Assembly (NCBI GenBank): GCA_002256935.1
Contig: NCGL01000007.1
Location: forward strand, 1 to 64,000
DNA: 64,000 nt
Direction of reading: 5' to 3'
DNA from: Bdellovibrio sp. 28-41-41
GTDB taxonomy: Bacteria > Bdellovibrionota > Bdellovibrionia > Bdellovibrionales > Bdellovibrionaceae
Each line of letters opens with the position of its first letter. Positions within the stretch are counted from its first letter, which is position 1. The position numbers and the translations under genes were made by a program. This document shows positions 35,726-44,349 of the stretch, piece by piece. The notes beneath the pieces are model-generated. The model was given only the letters and a program-made list of their open reading frames with translations. It had not been told where the DNA came from and made no database searches.

Positions 35726-36601
35726 GTGGATGTAAATCAAATTTTCCAAGAAAAAGTGAATTGGTTTCAGAACCCTGACATCGTACCTTACGTGTTCGTC
35801 CGGGATGAAAATCTGATCAGCCAACCAGGCAAAAAACATCGTCTGGACTGGTTTTCAAAGCCACCTATCATTAAAGATCCATTAGACCTAAAAGAATTGC
35901 CGTTTGCAGAATATATCTACCATATCGAGAATATAGCGTTTGGGCCGTCAGCAATGCCGATGCCTCGATGGGTGTTTTATGATTGTGCTGTTATGCCTGG
36001 GTTTGTTTGCGGGTTTGCTTATAAGAAAGACAAGTTGCCGGCGAGCCTAAAGGCTAAGCTGCCTGACTTTGGCGACATCGATTATGTGCCGTTGTCTTTG
36101 TTTATTATCATTCCTACGATGCACAAGGGTGAATGGGTTGCTCATAATTTGTGCTCTGTGAATAGCTTTTTGGATAAACAGGATCAATTTTATGGATTGG
36201 GTTTTTTATCTAAAGCATTTGGTTTGTGGTACGCCAATGTGGAATTGTGCTCGGGAATGACTCAGTGGGGAAGTCCCGCGTTACGGTTGCATTCGCATTA
36301 CGGGCATTTAGAGGTGATTGGGGCCTATGCTCCGGTGCATTCTCATGCGAAAACGGTGACCTACCGAGCTCAAGTTAATGCGAATACATGGGAATTGTTT
36401 TTTTCAAAAGACGTCGACCTTGAGTTCCTAGAGCAGTACGAGAAATCGGGTTTTGAAATAAATCCAGCCGACGAGAAATCAATGATTGAAATTCAGAACA
36501 AAATTCAGAATAATGAGGGTCCCTTTTACTTAAACGCCTCAGAGATTCTTAGCAAAGATTTGAAAGCACCCTTAAGTATTTATAGACCGAAAGGGTATTA
36601 A
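35726..36601 (+). CDS. conserved-looking hypothetical protein, GTG start
   Basis: A 291-residue soluble protein without signal peptide. It is Trp/Tyr-rich (MPRWVFYDCAVMPGFVCGF, GEWVAHNLCSVNSFLDKQDQFYGLGFLSK) and has histidine-rich RLHSHYGHLEVIGAYAPVHSH, which could bind a metal. No family recognised. It stands alone, 127 bp after the TIGR02147 gene and 56 bp before the zinc-ribbon gene. Confidence 0.55.
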   Translation: MDVNQIFQEKVNWFQNPDIVPYVFVRDENLISQPGKKHRLDWFSKPPIIKDPLDLKELPFAEYIYHIENIAFGPSAMPMPRWVFYDCAVMPGFVCGFAYKKDKLPASLKAKLPDFGDIDYVPLSLFIIIPTMHKGEWVAHNLCSVNSFLDKQDQFYGLGFLSKAFGLWYANVELCSGMTQWGSPALRLHSHYGHLEVIGAYAPVHSHAKTVTYRAQVNANTWELFFSKDVDLEFLEQYEKSGFEINPADEKSMIEIQNKIQNNEGPFYLNASEILSKDLKAPLSIYRPKGY

Positions 36602-36657
36602 AAAAAAGTTACTGATAACATATTAAAACCAGAACGGTTTTAATCCTAGGAGATAGA

Positions 36658-37098
36658 ATGGCAGATGTACTTACAGAACTTCCACCGGTAGCGAAATCGG
36701 TTCATACATTTTGTAAAAAATGTGATATTGATCGCTATCACAAAGTATTAGCTCACACGAACGAGACGACAGCTAAAATTGAATGTGAAGTTTGCCACTC
36801 GAAAAAAACGTTCAAATTACCTAAAGCAAAAAAATTGACGTCAACAGGGAAGCCGCGTGCAGCACGCGCACCAAGTGCTAGTCAGCGTAAATCAAATCAC
36901 CAATCTGAATACAATTCATTGGTTGATTCTTTAGCTGCCATGGAAGAAAAACCATACAGTTTGAAAGCTAAGTTTGAAATTGCGAACAAAATCAATCATC
37001 CAAAATTTGGTATTGGTGTCGTTCGTTCTGTTCAGCCAGATAAAATCGAAGTGGTTTTTTCTGATGAAGTAAAACTTCTTATTCATAATCGTCAGTAA
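36658..37098 (+). CDS. zinc-ribbon plus Tudor/CarD-like-tail protein
   Basis: A 146-residue protein. CKKCD and CEVCH (about residues 19-49) form a zinc ribbon. A basic linker (KLPKAKKLTSTGKPRAARA) follows. The C-terminus INHPKFGIGVVRSVQPDKIEVVF is like the Tudor-type tail of UvrD/PcrA helicases that contacts RNA polymerase. It ends 8 bp before the UvrD-type helicase gene. I infer it is a separately encoded partner of that helicase. AGGAG precedes the ATG. Confidence 0.65.
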   Translation: MADVLTELPPVAKSVHTFCKKCDIDRYHKVLAHTNETTAKIECEVCHSKKTFKLPKAKKLTSTGKPRAARAPSASQRKSNHQSEYNSLVDSLAAMEEKPYSLKAKFEIANKINHPKFGIGVVRSVQPDKIEVVFSDEVKLLIHNRQ

Positions 37099-37106
37099 TT
37101 CATTCA

Positions 37107-39101
37107 ATGTGGTACTCCGGACTTAATCCCGAGCAACAAAGAGCCGTGGCCCATAATTATGGGCCTCTTTTAATTTTGGCTGGTGCTGGATCAGGAAAAA
37201 CCACGGTATTGGTGTCCCGCACAGGACGCATGATTGCGGAAGGCGTGGCTAAAGCAGAACAAATCTTGGTTCTGACATTCACTAATAAAGCGGCTCGTGA
37301 GTTAAAACATCGCGTATCTGTAAAGGTCGGTAAATCGGCCAAGAAAATATCAGCAGGCACTTTTCACTCGTTCGGTCTGCAGTTAATTAAAAAATATCAT
37401 AAAGAATTAGAGCTGGATGAAAACTTCGGTATCATCGATACCTCAGATACATTCGCTATTCTTAAAGAGATGTTAAAAGAAATCAAAGTTGTTGGCCGAG
37501 ATAAATACGATCTTGAACATCTATATGGTTTGATCCAAAACATTCGAAATAAGAAACACAATTCAACGATTGATGATGAGTACCATCAAATGGCCGAGAT
37601 CTTGGCACCCAAATATGAAAAGCGATTAAACCTGCTCAGCGTGGTGGATTTTGAAAGTTTATTATTAAAACCGTTAGAACTGTTTAATAAATTTCCGCAT
37701 ATCAAGGCCGAAGTGCAAGCGCAGTACAAGCAGATTATGGTCGACGAGTTTCAAGATACTAATGCTACGCAAATGAAACTGATTAATCATCTGATCGGCC
37801 AGCATGACAATTTGTCGGTCGTTGGTGATGATGATCAGTCGATCTACGGCTGGCGCGGAGCCGAAGTTCAAAATATTTTGAGCTTCCCTAAATCGCATAA
37901 GAACTGCGAAGTGATTAAGCTGGAACGTAACTATCGTTCGATTTCCTCAATTTTGCACTTTGCCAACGACGTGATTAGTAAAAATAAATCTCGACATGGT
38001 AAGATTCTAAAATCCGAGAGCAAGAAAGTTAAAGATCACATCCCAGAATTATTCATTTTAGAAAATGAAGAGGCTGAAAGTGAATTTATCGCCTCTGAAA
38101 TTCTGAGTTTTGTAAAAGAGGGCTACAAGGCCAAAGATATCGCGATTCTTTACCGCTCAAACTCTCAGGGTGCGTGGCTAGAGAGTGCTCTCAAGAAAAA
38201 TCGTATTGAATACACCATTACAGGTGGATCGTCGCTGTTTGAGCGTAAAGAGGTTAAAGACCTGGTTGCGTTTATCCGTCAGGCGATCCAAAGCAAAGAC
38301 GTGACGTTAAAACGTATTATCAATGTTCCTCCCCGCGGTATTGGCGAGACTACGATTGAAAAATTAAATGATTTCGCTAAAGTTAACGAAATTACCTTCG
38401 CCGAATCGTGCCGTCGCTGGCGCGAGCAAGGGATCATCCCTAAGGCGGGTGAAGGAATCGATGGCTTGTTATATTTCCTTTCTGAATTGCCGAAGAAAAT
38501 GGTGGCCCCGGGATCTAATGAAACTTCATTTTTAGAAGTGTTTCGTGAAATGGGTTACCGAGAATATGTGTACAGTTTGTCAGATGATGCGTCTGTTGGT
38601 GAGCGTAAATGGGGATTAGTTGAAATCTTTGCGCGTATTTTATTTTCGTTCCTAGAGAAAAACGGCATGAATTTATTTATGCTGAAAGAATTCCTAGATC
38701 GCCTGATGTTGCGCGATGAAATGCTGGCGGGTGATGAGGAAGAAAATAAAGTTCAATTGATGACATTGCATGCCTCTAAAGGACTTGAGTTCCCTGTGGT
38801 GATGTTGTGCGGGATCGAAGAAGATTTGCTACCGCATAAAAATCTGGGACAAGACGTCGATGAAGAGCGGCGTTTATTCTATGTAGGTATCACCCGAGCC
38901 CAAGAAATTTTGCTGATGACGAAATGTCTTGAACGTAAAAGAAATGGTGCGTTTAGAAAAGTAGCTATGTCGCGCTTTTTATTAGATGCAAACCCTGAAT
39001 TATACAAAATTTATCCTCGCGGCGTTCGTCCTGTTTCGGGAGAGAAACGAACTCAGCTAGTCTCTGATTTTTTAAAATCGCTGGATGCAAAAAAATTATA
39101 A
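37107..39101 (+). CDS. UvrD/Rep/PcrA-type superfamily 1 DNA helicase
   Basis: A 664-residue helicase with all main motifs: AGAGSGKTT (Walker A, near residue 30), VDEFQDTN (Walker B), GDDDQSIYGWRGA, YRS, and VQLMTLHASKGLEFPVV and YVGITRAQ near the C-terminus. It unwinds DNA 3' to 5' in repair and replication restart. It stops soon after the last motif and lacks the Tudor-like tail common in UvrD/PcrA; that tail may be supplied by the preceding zinc-ribbon protein, 8 bp upstream. Confidence 0.92.
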   Translation: MWYSGLNPEQQRAVAHNYGPLLILAGAGSGKTTVLVSRTGRMIAEGVAKAEQILVLTFTNKAARELKHRVSVKVGKSAKKISAGTFHSFGLQLIKKYHKELELDENFGIIDTSDTFAILKEMLKEIKVVGRDKYDLEHLYGLIQNIRNKKHNSTIDDEYHQMAEILAPKYEKRLNLLSVVDFESLLLKPLELFNKFPHIKAEVQAQYKQIMVDEFQDTNATQMKLINHLIGQHDNLSVVGDDDQSIYGWRGAEVQNILSFPKSHKNCEVIKLERNYRSISSILHFANDVISKNKSRHGKILKSESKKVKDHIPELFILENEEAESEFIASEILSFVKEGYKAKDIAILYRSNSQGAWLESALKKNRIEYTITGGSSLFERKEVKDLVAFIRQAIQSKDVTLKRIINVPPRGIGETTIEKLNDFAKVNEITFAESCRRWREQGIIPKAGEGIDGLLYFLSELPKKMVAPGSNETSFLEVFREMGYREYVYSLSDDASVGERKWGLVEIFARILFSFLEKNGMNLFMLKEFLDRLMLRDEMLAGDEEENKVQLMTLHASKGLEFPVVMLCGIEEDLLPHKNLGQDVDEERRLFYVGITRAQEILLMTKCLERKRNGAFRKVAMSRFLLDANPELYKIYPRGVRPVSGEKRTQLVSDFLKSLDAKKL

Positions 39102-39102
39102 T

Positions 39103-40755
39103 ATGATGATACGTCTTTTAGTTTTAGTATCTTTGCTATCGGGATCTTTGGCGTGGGCTCACAATCCTGAATTTTGGCAATCGTTTGATAACGAATTTAT
39201 CCAAATGGAAATGACCTATAAAAACAATCCGAACGTTAAATCGCGTTATCCTATATTCTTGCGCAAAACACTAGAAGGACTGCTTGGTTGGTACCCTGGG
39301 ACTGTTTGGGATATGGCAAGCCGGTGTTCATTTTCAGAGCTGAACCTAGCACTGTCGGCGGCGGGGCCACTGCAATCAAAGTCATTAGTGTTGGATGATT
39401 TTATTCAGCGCTGTAAACCCGTGTACTCAAAAAATAACATGATGAACGTACTGAAAATTATTTCTCAACGAGGTTCATTTCATAATCATCCGTTTTTTAA
39501 ATATTCATTTTTGAATTTCCCGAATGGTTTAAAAACGCGGGCTTTATGGGGCCTGCGTTCAGAGGAAAAACGTGATCTCATTATTATTCGCCCGGGGGTA
39601 TACGCCAATGTTGATGAGCTGATTGCCGAACGTTATATGCTGTTTATGCTGACGGAGCTGAATGACTACCACATATTGGTGCTAGAAAATTCGACAAGTG
39701 GTGATCATTTTGTAAATAATGAAAATGTAATTATCGGCGGACCTAAGGAAGCATTTGAAAACCTGTATTTGATCGAGCAGCTTCGTAAGCACCCTAAATT
39801 GTCCGGCTTGATAGGTAAAGTTCATTTGATGGGAATCAGCCTAGGGGCAAATGGTGTTCTGCTTTCCAGCTTGATCAATCAGAAAGAGAATCATAAATAT
39901 TTTGATAAGACCGTATTGTTTTGTCCGGTTGTGGACTTGAAAGCATCGTTTCATGCGCAAATGCAAAATGGAGCAAAACCTTTTATAATGGACCTTTGGA
40001 GCAGTCGTCGATTTCAAGATCTGGAAGGTAAAGAGAATTTCGAGTTGGCTTCCTTTTGGTCGTCGTTATTTTCATTAACTCCACGCTGGGTGAATAGTGC
40101 ATGGTCATGGTTTGAAAAAAAATATAAGTTTCAGCCAGAGTGGCAAAAGTATTTACCCTCAGAGTTTTACTCCGGTGATTTCAAAAAAGACTATCAGTTT
40201 TTTAACCAGCAAACTCGAGTACCCGATAATTTTTATGCGATCGCGACGAAAACAGATCCCATTGTGTTTCCTGAAGATAATTATGAAAAGCTGGCGGCTA
40301 AGACTCATGAAAATACGTTCTTCTATAAATTCGAAGATGGTTTTCATTGTTCGATGGCGTATGCGTATCAATGGAAGTTTTTAGATACTTTTTTTACGGG
40401 CATTTTTGGATTGCCTACACAGGCTGAGGTGAAGCCTGTGAGAAAATATCAACTGACGATCGAGAAAGTGCATCCTCATGCAGCGGAAACTATTTCGGGA
40501 GAATTGCAAATTCGGTCAGTGGAAGTCGCAAAACTAGATAAGGATTTGGTAGAGTTATTAGTTTATTTCACAGGCGAATTTTCAGCTGAAACTCATTCAA
40601 AAAGTGGCCATGTAGTGATTCCGCTGAAGGATTTGTATTTAGATGAGCACTTTGTAGAGTATGATATAGAAGTGATTCGCAGTTACATCAAACGTTTAAT
40701 TCAAACGAAATTCACAATTGAAAAAGATAGCGATGCTGTCTTTATTAAAATTTGA
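39103..40755 (+). CDS. exported alpha/beta-hydrolase-like protein
   Basis: A 550-residue protein. The ATG at 39103 lies one base after the helicase stop and opens a signal peptide (MMIRLLVLVSLLSGSLAWA). GISLGANGVLLS carries a GxSxG nucleophile elbow near residue 250. The acid is likely the Asp in ATKTDPIV and the His the one in EDGFHCSMAY. The last 130 residues form a second, strand-rich domain. It resembles the YheT/abhydrolase group but is exported. Substrate unknown. Confidence 0.72.
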   Translation: MMIRLLVLVSLLSGSLAWAHNPEFWQSFDNEFIQMEMTYKNNPNVKSRYPIFLRKTLEGLLGWYPGTVWDMASRCSFSELNLALSAAGPLQSKSLVLDDFIQRCKPVYSKNNMMNVLKIISQRGSFHNHPFFKYSFLNFPNGLKTRALWGLRSEEKRDLIIIRPGVYANVDELIAERYMLFMLTELNDYHILVLENSTSGDHFVNNENVIIGGPKEAFENLYLIEQLRKHPKLSGLIGKVHLMGISLGANGVLLSSLINQKENHKYFDKTVLFCPVVDLKASFHAQMQNGAKPFIMDLWSSRRFQDLEGKENFELASFWSSLFSLTPRWVNSAWSWFEKKYKFQPEWQKYLPSEFYSGDFKKDYQFFNQQTRVPDNFYAIATKTDPIVFPEDNYEKLAAKTHENTFFYKFEDGFHCSMAYAYQWKFLDTFFTGIFGLPTQAEVKPVRKYQLTIEKVHPHAAETISGELQIRSVEVAKLDKDLVELLVYFTGEFSAETHSKSGHVVIPLKDLYLDEHFVEYDIEVIRSYIKRLIQTKFTIEKDSDAVFIKI

Positions 40756-40803
40756 CCTTTAGGGTTATCCTTCTTATGTTATAGATAACTACGGAGGGAT
40801 TCT

Positions 40804-41778
40804 ATGATTCGAATGATTGAAGAGAGTCAGAGTTTAACATCGAAATCAGCGGTGTGTTTGTCGGCGATTGATTTAGCCGAAGTCGTGGGAATGTCGTTAG
40901 CTGATTTGAAAGCCGATTTTTCGATTCACTTTGGGCTGAATCAAAACTTAAGTTACTTGCCGGCCGAACTTGTGCGCGAGTACTTAGGTAAACGTGAATT
41001 TAAATACCCTAAAAAAGTAATTTCATTTCAAATGTTAAAAGGCGGGGTCGCTAAGACCACGTCGGCTTTAAACATTGGATTACGCGCCTCAATGCTCGGA
41101 GCCAAAGTTTTGTTTATCGATCTTGATCAACAAGCCAACTTAACGTTCGCATTGGGCCATACAGACGAGACAGCTCCGGTATGGTTAGATGTTTTTGAAA
41201 AGAAAGTATCAATTGAGTCTGCAATTAGGCCTATTAATTCAAATATCGACTTGATTCCATCCAGTTTGAACAATTCCGTGCTTGAGCGGGCGATGATCAA
41301 TTCCAACAGAAATTGGTCAGAATCTGTGAAAAGTCAGATTGATCAAATTAGCCTTAACTATGATCTAATCATCATCGATACTGCGCCGGCGCTGTCTGCG
41401 ACGAATACAGCGGTGACAGTGGCCAGCGATATGGTGATCCTTCCGGTAAACCCTGATAAGTTCTCGATCCTAGGGTTTGAGAAAAACTATCAAGAGCTGC
41501 AGGACATCAAAAAGGATTTCAAGATCACAGCTGACATTAAAGTGCTTTTTACGAAATATGATGCGCGAGAGAAAATGAGTAGTGAGTATTTAGATGCATT
41601 TATTCAAAAATACCCGGATATTTTACTCAAGAGCTATATTCGCGTCTCTTCGGACGCTAAGAATACTTTGGCAACATCGAAATCGATCTATTCGTCCAAA
41701 TCGTCGGCGAAAGAAGATTACCATTTAGTCACGGTAGAGCTTTTAAAACTTGAGAAGGACAATCTATGCCATCTATAA
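40804..41778 (+). CDS. ParA-family ATPase
   Basis: A 324-residue ParA/Soj-type ATPase. The deviant Walker A is KGGVAKTT (residues about 80-87); Walker A' FIDLDQQ and Walker B LIIIDTAPA follow. The first 70 residues are an extra N-terminal domain with an HTH-like stretch. ParA proteins bind DNA non-specifically and move cargo. It is followed by a small basic protein and bolA with overlaps, and no parB is nearby, so it may be an orphan that positions a cargo other than the origin. GGAGG precedes the ATG. Confidence 0.85.
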   Translation: MIRMIEESQSLTSKSAVCLSAIDLAEVVGMSLADLKADFSIHFGLNQNLSYLPAELVREYLGKREFKYPKKVISFQMLKGGVAKTTSALNIGLRASMLGAKVLFIDLDQQANLTFALGHTDETAPVWLDVFEKKVSIESAIRPINSNIDLIPSSLNNSVLERAMINSNRNWSESVKSQIDQISLNYDLIIIDTAPALSATNTAVTVASDMVILPVNPDKFSILGFEKNYQELQDIKKDFKITADIKVLFTKYDAREKMSSEYLDAFIQKYPDILLKSYIRVSSDAKNTLATSKSIYSSKSSAKEDYHLVTVELLKLEKDNLCHL

Positions 41779-42332
41779 AAGACCACGACAATAAAAAGAA
41801 AAAGAAACATTCGCACGCTCATCATTCGGCACCTAAAAAGCATGCGAATGAACGACTGCATGCCGACGAAGCGGAAGTGGATGATGCGGACGAGGTTGTT
41901 TCTGAAAAGCCGAAAGCTGAGAAGCGTCGCCCGAGTCAGTTGGATGCTGATGCGGTGGAAACGAAAGGCCAGCCGGTTGGTGGTGCTGAGGAATTCCAAA
42001 CCTCGTCTCAAGCACGCGACGAAGACAATGGGTCTGGTCCTGATTCGTTCCAATCCTTCTCTGAGGGCGAAAAATTCGAATTAAATTTCCCGGGCAGTTT
42101 TATTTTGAAAGCCAAAGTTCCCAAAGCGTTTGATTTAGCAGAACGCGTGGCGGGTGACTGGATAAATGATGGCAAATTTGAATCTCTGCCAGTTGGGCAT
42201 CCGCTGGCGCAGATTTTAGCTTCGAAGGCGTTGACTAAAGCGAAAAGTATCGAGAAGAATGTTTTGAACTCAACTCCTGTTACATTAGCTAAGATCGGCC
42301 TCCAGTATGCGAAATCAAAGATTAAACGATAA
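41766..42332 (+). CDS. small protein with charged low-complexity N-terminus, ParA neighbour
   Basis: A 188-residue protein. The start overlaps parA by 13 bp, so translation is coupled. Residues 1-100 are disordered: HDNKKKKKHSHAHH, then acidic and Glu/Asp-rich stretches. Residues about 104-188 are more ordered (KFELNFPGSFILKAKVPKAF, then helices ending in AKSKIKR). It has no transmembrane segment. It could be the ParA partner or cargo adaptor; no family is recognised. Confidence 0.6.
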   Translation: MPSIKDHDNKKKKKHSHAHHSAPKKHANERLHADEAEVDDADEVVSEKPKAEKRRPSQLDADAVETKGQPVGGAEEFQTSSQARDEDNGSGPDSFQSFSEGEKFELNFPGSFILKAKVPKAFDLAERVAGDWINDGKFESLPVGHPLAQILASKALTKAKSIEKNVLNSTPVTLAKIGLQYAKSKIKR

Positions 42333-42624
42333 ACTATCAAAAGAACTTAGCCCTATATTTTTACATATCGAAGACGAATCGGGAAACCACAGTGTTCCCG
42401 CGGGATCAGAGAGCCACTTCAAGGTTGTCGTCGTATCGCCAGTCTTTGAAGGTTTGGCTAAAATAGCACGACACCAAAAAATCTATGCTGTGCTTGCTGA
42501 TGAATTGAAATCAGGATTGCATGCTTTGTCTATCCGCGCTTATACGGCTGCGGAATGGGACAAAGAAAAAAAACACGGCGGTTATGACAGCCCTGAGTGT
42601 TTAGGTGGTAGTAAGAAAGGGTAA
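42307..42624 (+). CDS. BolA-family protein
   Basis: A 105-residue protein. SHFKVVVVSPVFEGLAKIARHQKIYAVL and ELKSGLHALSIRAYTAAEW give the BolA fold with its conserved His and the class-II-like helix-turn-helix region. BolA proteins work with monothiol glutaredoxins in iron-sulfur trafficking or regulate envelope genes. The ATG at 42307 overlaps the preceding gene by 26 bp, without a clear RBS. No glutaredoxin gene is beside it. Confidence 0.85.
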   Translation: MRNQRLNDKLSKELSPIFLHIEDESGNHSVPAGSESHFKVVVVSPVFEGLAKIARHQKIYAVLADELKSGLHALSIRAYTAAEWDKEKKHGGYDSPECLGGSKKG

Positions 42625-42762
42625 GGCGCAGTCCGGTGTGCAGGCGAAATGTCACTATTCCAAACGATCGAGCCGCGTGTAAAAGGTTTGGGTTTTAATC
42701 ATGACCTTTGTCGAATACCGATTTGGACAAGATGTTTGTACAATGGTAGGGTAGGAGCAATA

Positions 42763-43398
42763 ATGTCAGATCATTCGTCGCCTCTTAAAGTCTTTGATAA
42801 TCGATTGGCATTCTGGAGTTTGCTCGCCTGCATTTATCTCATCATTCGATTTGCATTTACCCAATGGTTAGATACACTTGGTGCATACGCATCTTACGGG
42901 TTTGAAGTTGTCGACGTAAGCATCGCGGGCTTTCTCGCTGGTCATACCTTTCTTAAATATTTTAAGATCACCAGACCGATGTTAATTTGCTCAGTTGGCA
43001 GCCTGATTGCCGGTTTCGCAATTTTTCGTATTGCGGGCTTCGCCGGAATTCAAATTCCCTTCGACTTAAGAGGAACTGAGACTCTTATGTTCCTTCTCTT
43101 AGTTGCGCCTATTTTAGAAGAACTTATCTTTCGATTTTTCCTTTGGCAGCCCATTGAGTGGTTGGGCAGAAAGCCTATCATCGCCTGGGTGGTCACTTCA
43201 CTTATGTTTTCTTATTCGCATCTGCACTCCATTTGGTTCGTACCCAAAGAAATTCATACTTTCATTGTTTATCAGACGATTTACACATTATTCCTTGGAT
43301 TGGCCTGCGGCTTTTTCATATTCAGAAATAAGTCTGTTGCCGGTGCGATCCTGATTCACTTTGCATTCAATTTAGGTTTTTACCTTGGTTCACTCTAA
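42763..43398 (+). CDS. CPBP-family intramembrane metalloprotease
   Basis: A 211-residue multi-pass membrane protein. The EExxxR motif is LEELIFRF, a second motif is SLMFSYSHLHSI, and a late HFAFN supplies another metal-binding His, as in CPBP/Abi (CAAX-processing-type) proteases. The start at 42763 has AGGAG upstream, so I exclude an extension of 38 residues from 42649. The substrate is unknown. Confidence 0.8.
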   Translation: MSDHSSPLKVFDNRLAFWSLLACIYLIIRFAFTQWLDTLGAYASYGFEVVDVSIAGFLAGHTFLKYFKITRPMLICSVGSLIAGFAIFRIAGFAGIQIPFDLRGTETLMFLLLVAPILEELIFRFFLWQPIEWLGRKPIIAWVVTSLMFSYSHLHSIWFVPKEIHTFIVYQTIYTLFLGLACGFFIFRNKSVAGAILIHFAFNLGFYLGSL

Positions 43399-43428
43399 AT
43401 GTGTCAGATTGAGTTTAGGTTTGTACAT

Positions 43429-44001
43429 CTATGAGGTGCTTAACGGACCAGCGCGAGCTTTGGATTGTTTGAGTCGGTAAAGGAACTGATTAAATCTTTT
43501 AAGATATTCTTCTCGTTGCTGATAACCAAGCTCCCGTTGTCTGTGATTGCCTTCGAAATATCCTTTTAATCCAAGCTCTTCAATTTTTGACAGCAAGACA
43601 CGAGTGTAAACCAATCCATCCCAGAATTTTCCGAAAGGATTTCCTTTTTTCGCTTGAGTGATGGATCTTGCCAGCATCGCGGCGAATGATTTTAAGAACT
43701 GCCCGAAGCGCTTTTTATCTTTGAATCTAACTTTAAGATGCAGATGATTTCCCATATTCACCCAATCCAAAATTTCGATGAAGAACTTCTTTGATTTCTC
43801 TTTTAAGAGTTTATTTACTGTTTGTTTATGGGTGTAGAACGATAAATTGCCCTTAGCCTTGGACGATTTAAATACAACATGAGTCACGCAGCCTGGAATT
43901 AACGGGCGCGCGATTTTGCGACGTTTCTTTAAGCTCACTCCACCGTGGCTGGCCGCTTTGATCGCTCGTAAATCTTTTTGAGGTAAAAATTGCAGTTGCA
44001 T
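43429..44001 (-). CDS. RAYT-like (Y1/HUH) transposase
   Basis: A 190-residue protein. GNHLHLKV is the HUH-like His-x-His motif of Y1 transposases, and a Tyr in WDGLVYTRV could be the nucleophile. The family includes the REP-associated tyrosine transposases that nick and join single strands at REP hairpins. It has no clear RBS at ATG 44001, where a near-perfect promoter ends (see next entry). An upstream TTG start (44037) would lie in the promoter -35 box, so it is rejected. It stands alone with no terminal repeats seen. Confidence 0.65.
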   Translation of the reverse strand: MQLQFLPQKDLRAIKAASHGGVSLKKRRKIARPLIPGCVTHVVFKSSKAKGNLSFYTHKQTVNKLLKEKSKKFFIEILDWVNMGNHLHLKVRFKDKKRFGQFLKSFAAMLARSITQAKKGNPFGKFWDGLVYTRVLLSKIEELGLKGYFEGNHRQRELGYQQREEYLKRFNQFLYRLKQSKARAGPLSTS

Positions 44002-44008
44002 TACGGGC

Positions 44009-44037
44009 AATATAAATAGTAGGTAAATAAGTGTCAA
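44009..44037 (-). promoter_or_regulatory. strong promoter of the RAYT gene, apparently leaderless
   Basis: On the minus strand TTGACA (44032-44037), a 17-bp spacer and TATATT (44009-44014) match the sigma70 consensus in 11 of 12 positions. The expected start falls about 7 bases on, at the ATG (44001), so the mRNA may have no 5' leader. Confidence 0.7.
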
Positions 44038-44349
44038 TAATTAACTCTATAATTACGTATGTTTATCTGCAAAAATTGAGGTTTGCTCGCGGGTCTTCGT
44101 GGGCGGTTTTTCTTGAAATGTTTTTCCCATTTTTTGATTCGGGATACTCTCTAAAATGACATTTAATGTCCCCCATTGCCTAGTGGACCAAAAGTCGACC
44201 CGAATTTAAATCTCAAATGAATAAGCTGCTCGGAAATTCATCTCTAACCACACTGTGAAATGATAGGTTTTCTTGAAATTCCTTCCTCTTGCAGCTTAAA
44301 ATAGGTAGTATTATTTTACTAAATCAGATGGGCACATAAGGATTGGATC
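44038..44349. other. 312-bp gap before uvrB
   Basis: No gene is seen. It has an upstream promoter for RAYT at its left edge, a GACAT-TTA-ATGTC short palindrome near 44158, and a likely uvrB promoter (44273-44302). No SOS-box match was evident by eye. Confidence 0.5.
44273..44302 (+). promoter_or_regulatory. candidate uvrB promoter
   Basis: TTGAAA (44273-44278) and TAAAAT (44297-44302) are separated by 18 bp; each matches the sigma70 consensus in five of six positions. It ends about 48 bp before the uvrB ATG. Confidence 0.45.

Noticed and set aside
41718..42053. Arginine/histidine-rich minus-strand frame over the ParA partner gene
   Set aside because: It is the reverse of a low-complexity charged gene, has no RBS and no recognisable motif. 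The plus-strand gene explains it.
43429..44037. A full insertion sequence around the RAYT gene
   Set aside because: No terminal inverted repeats, target duplication or second transposase were found.
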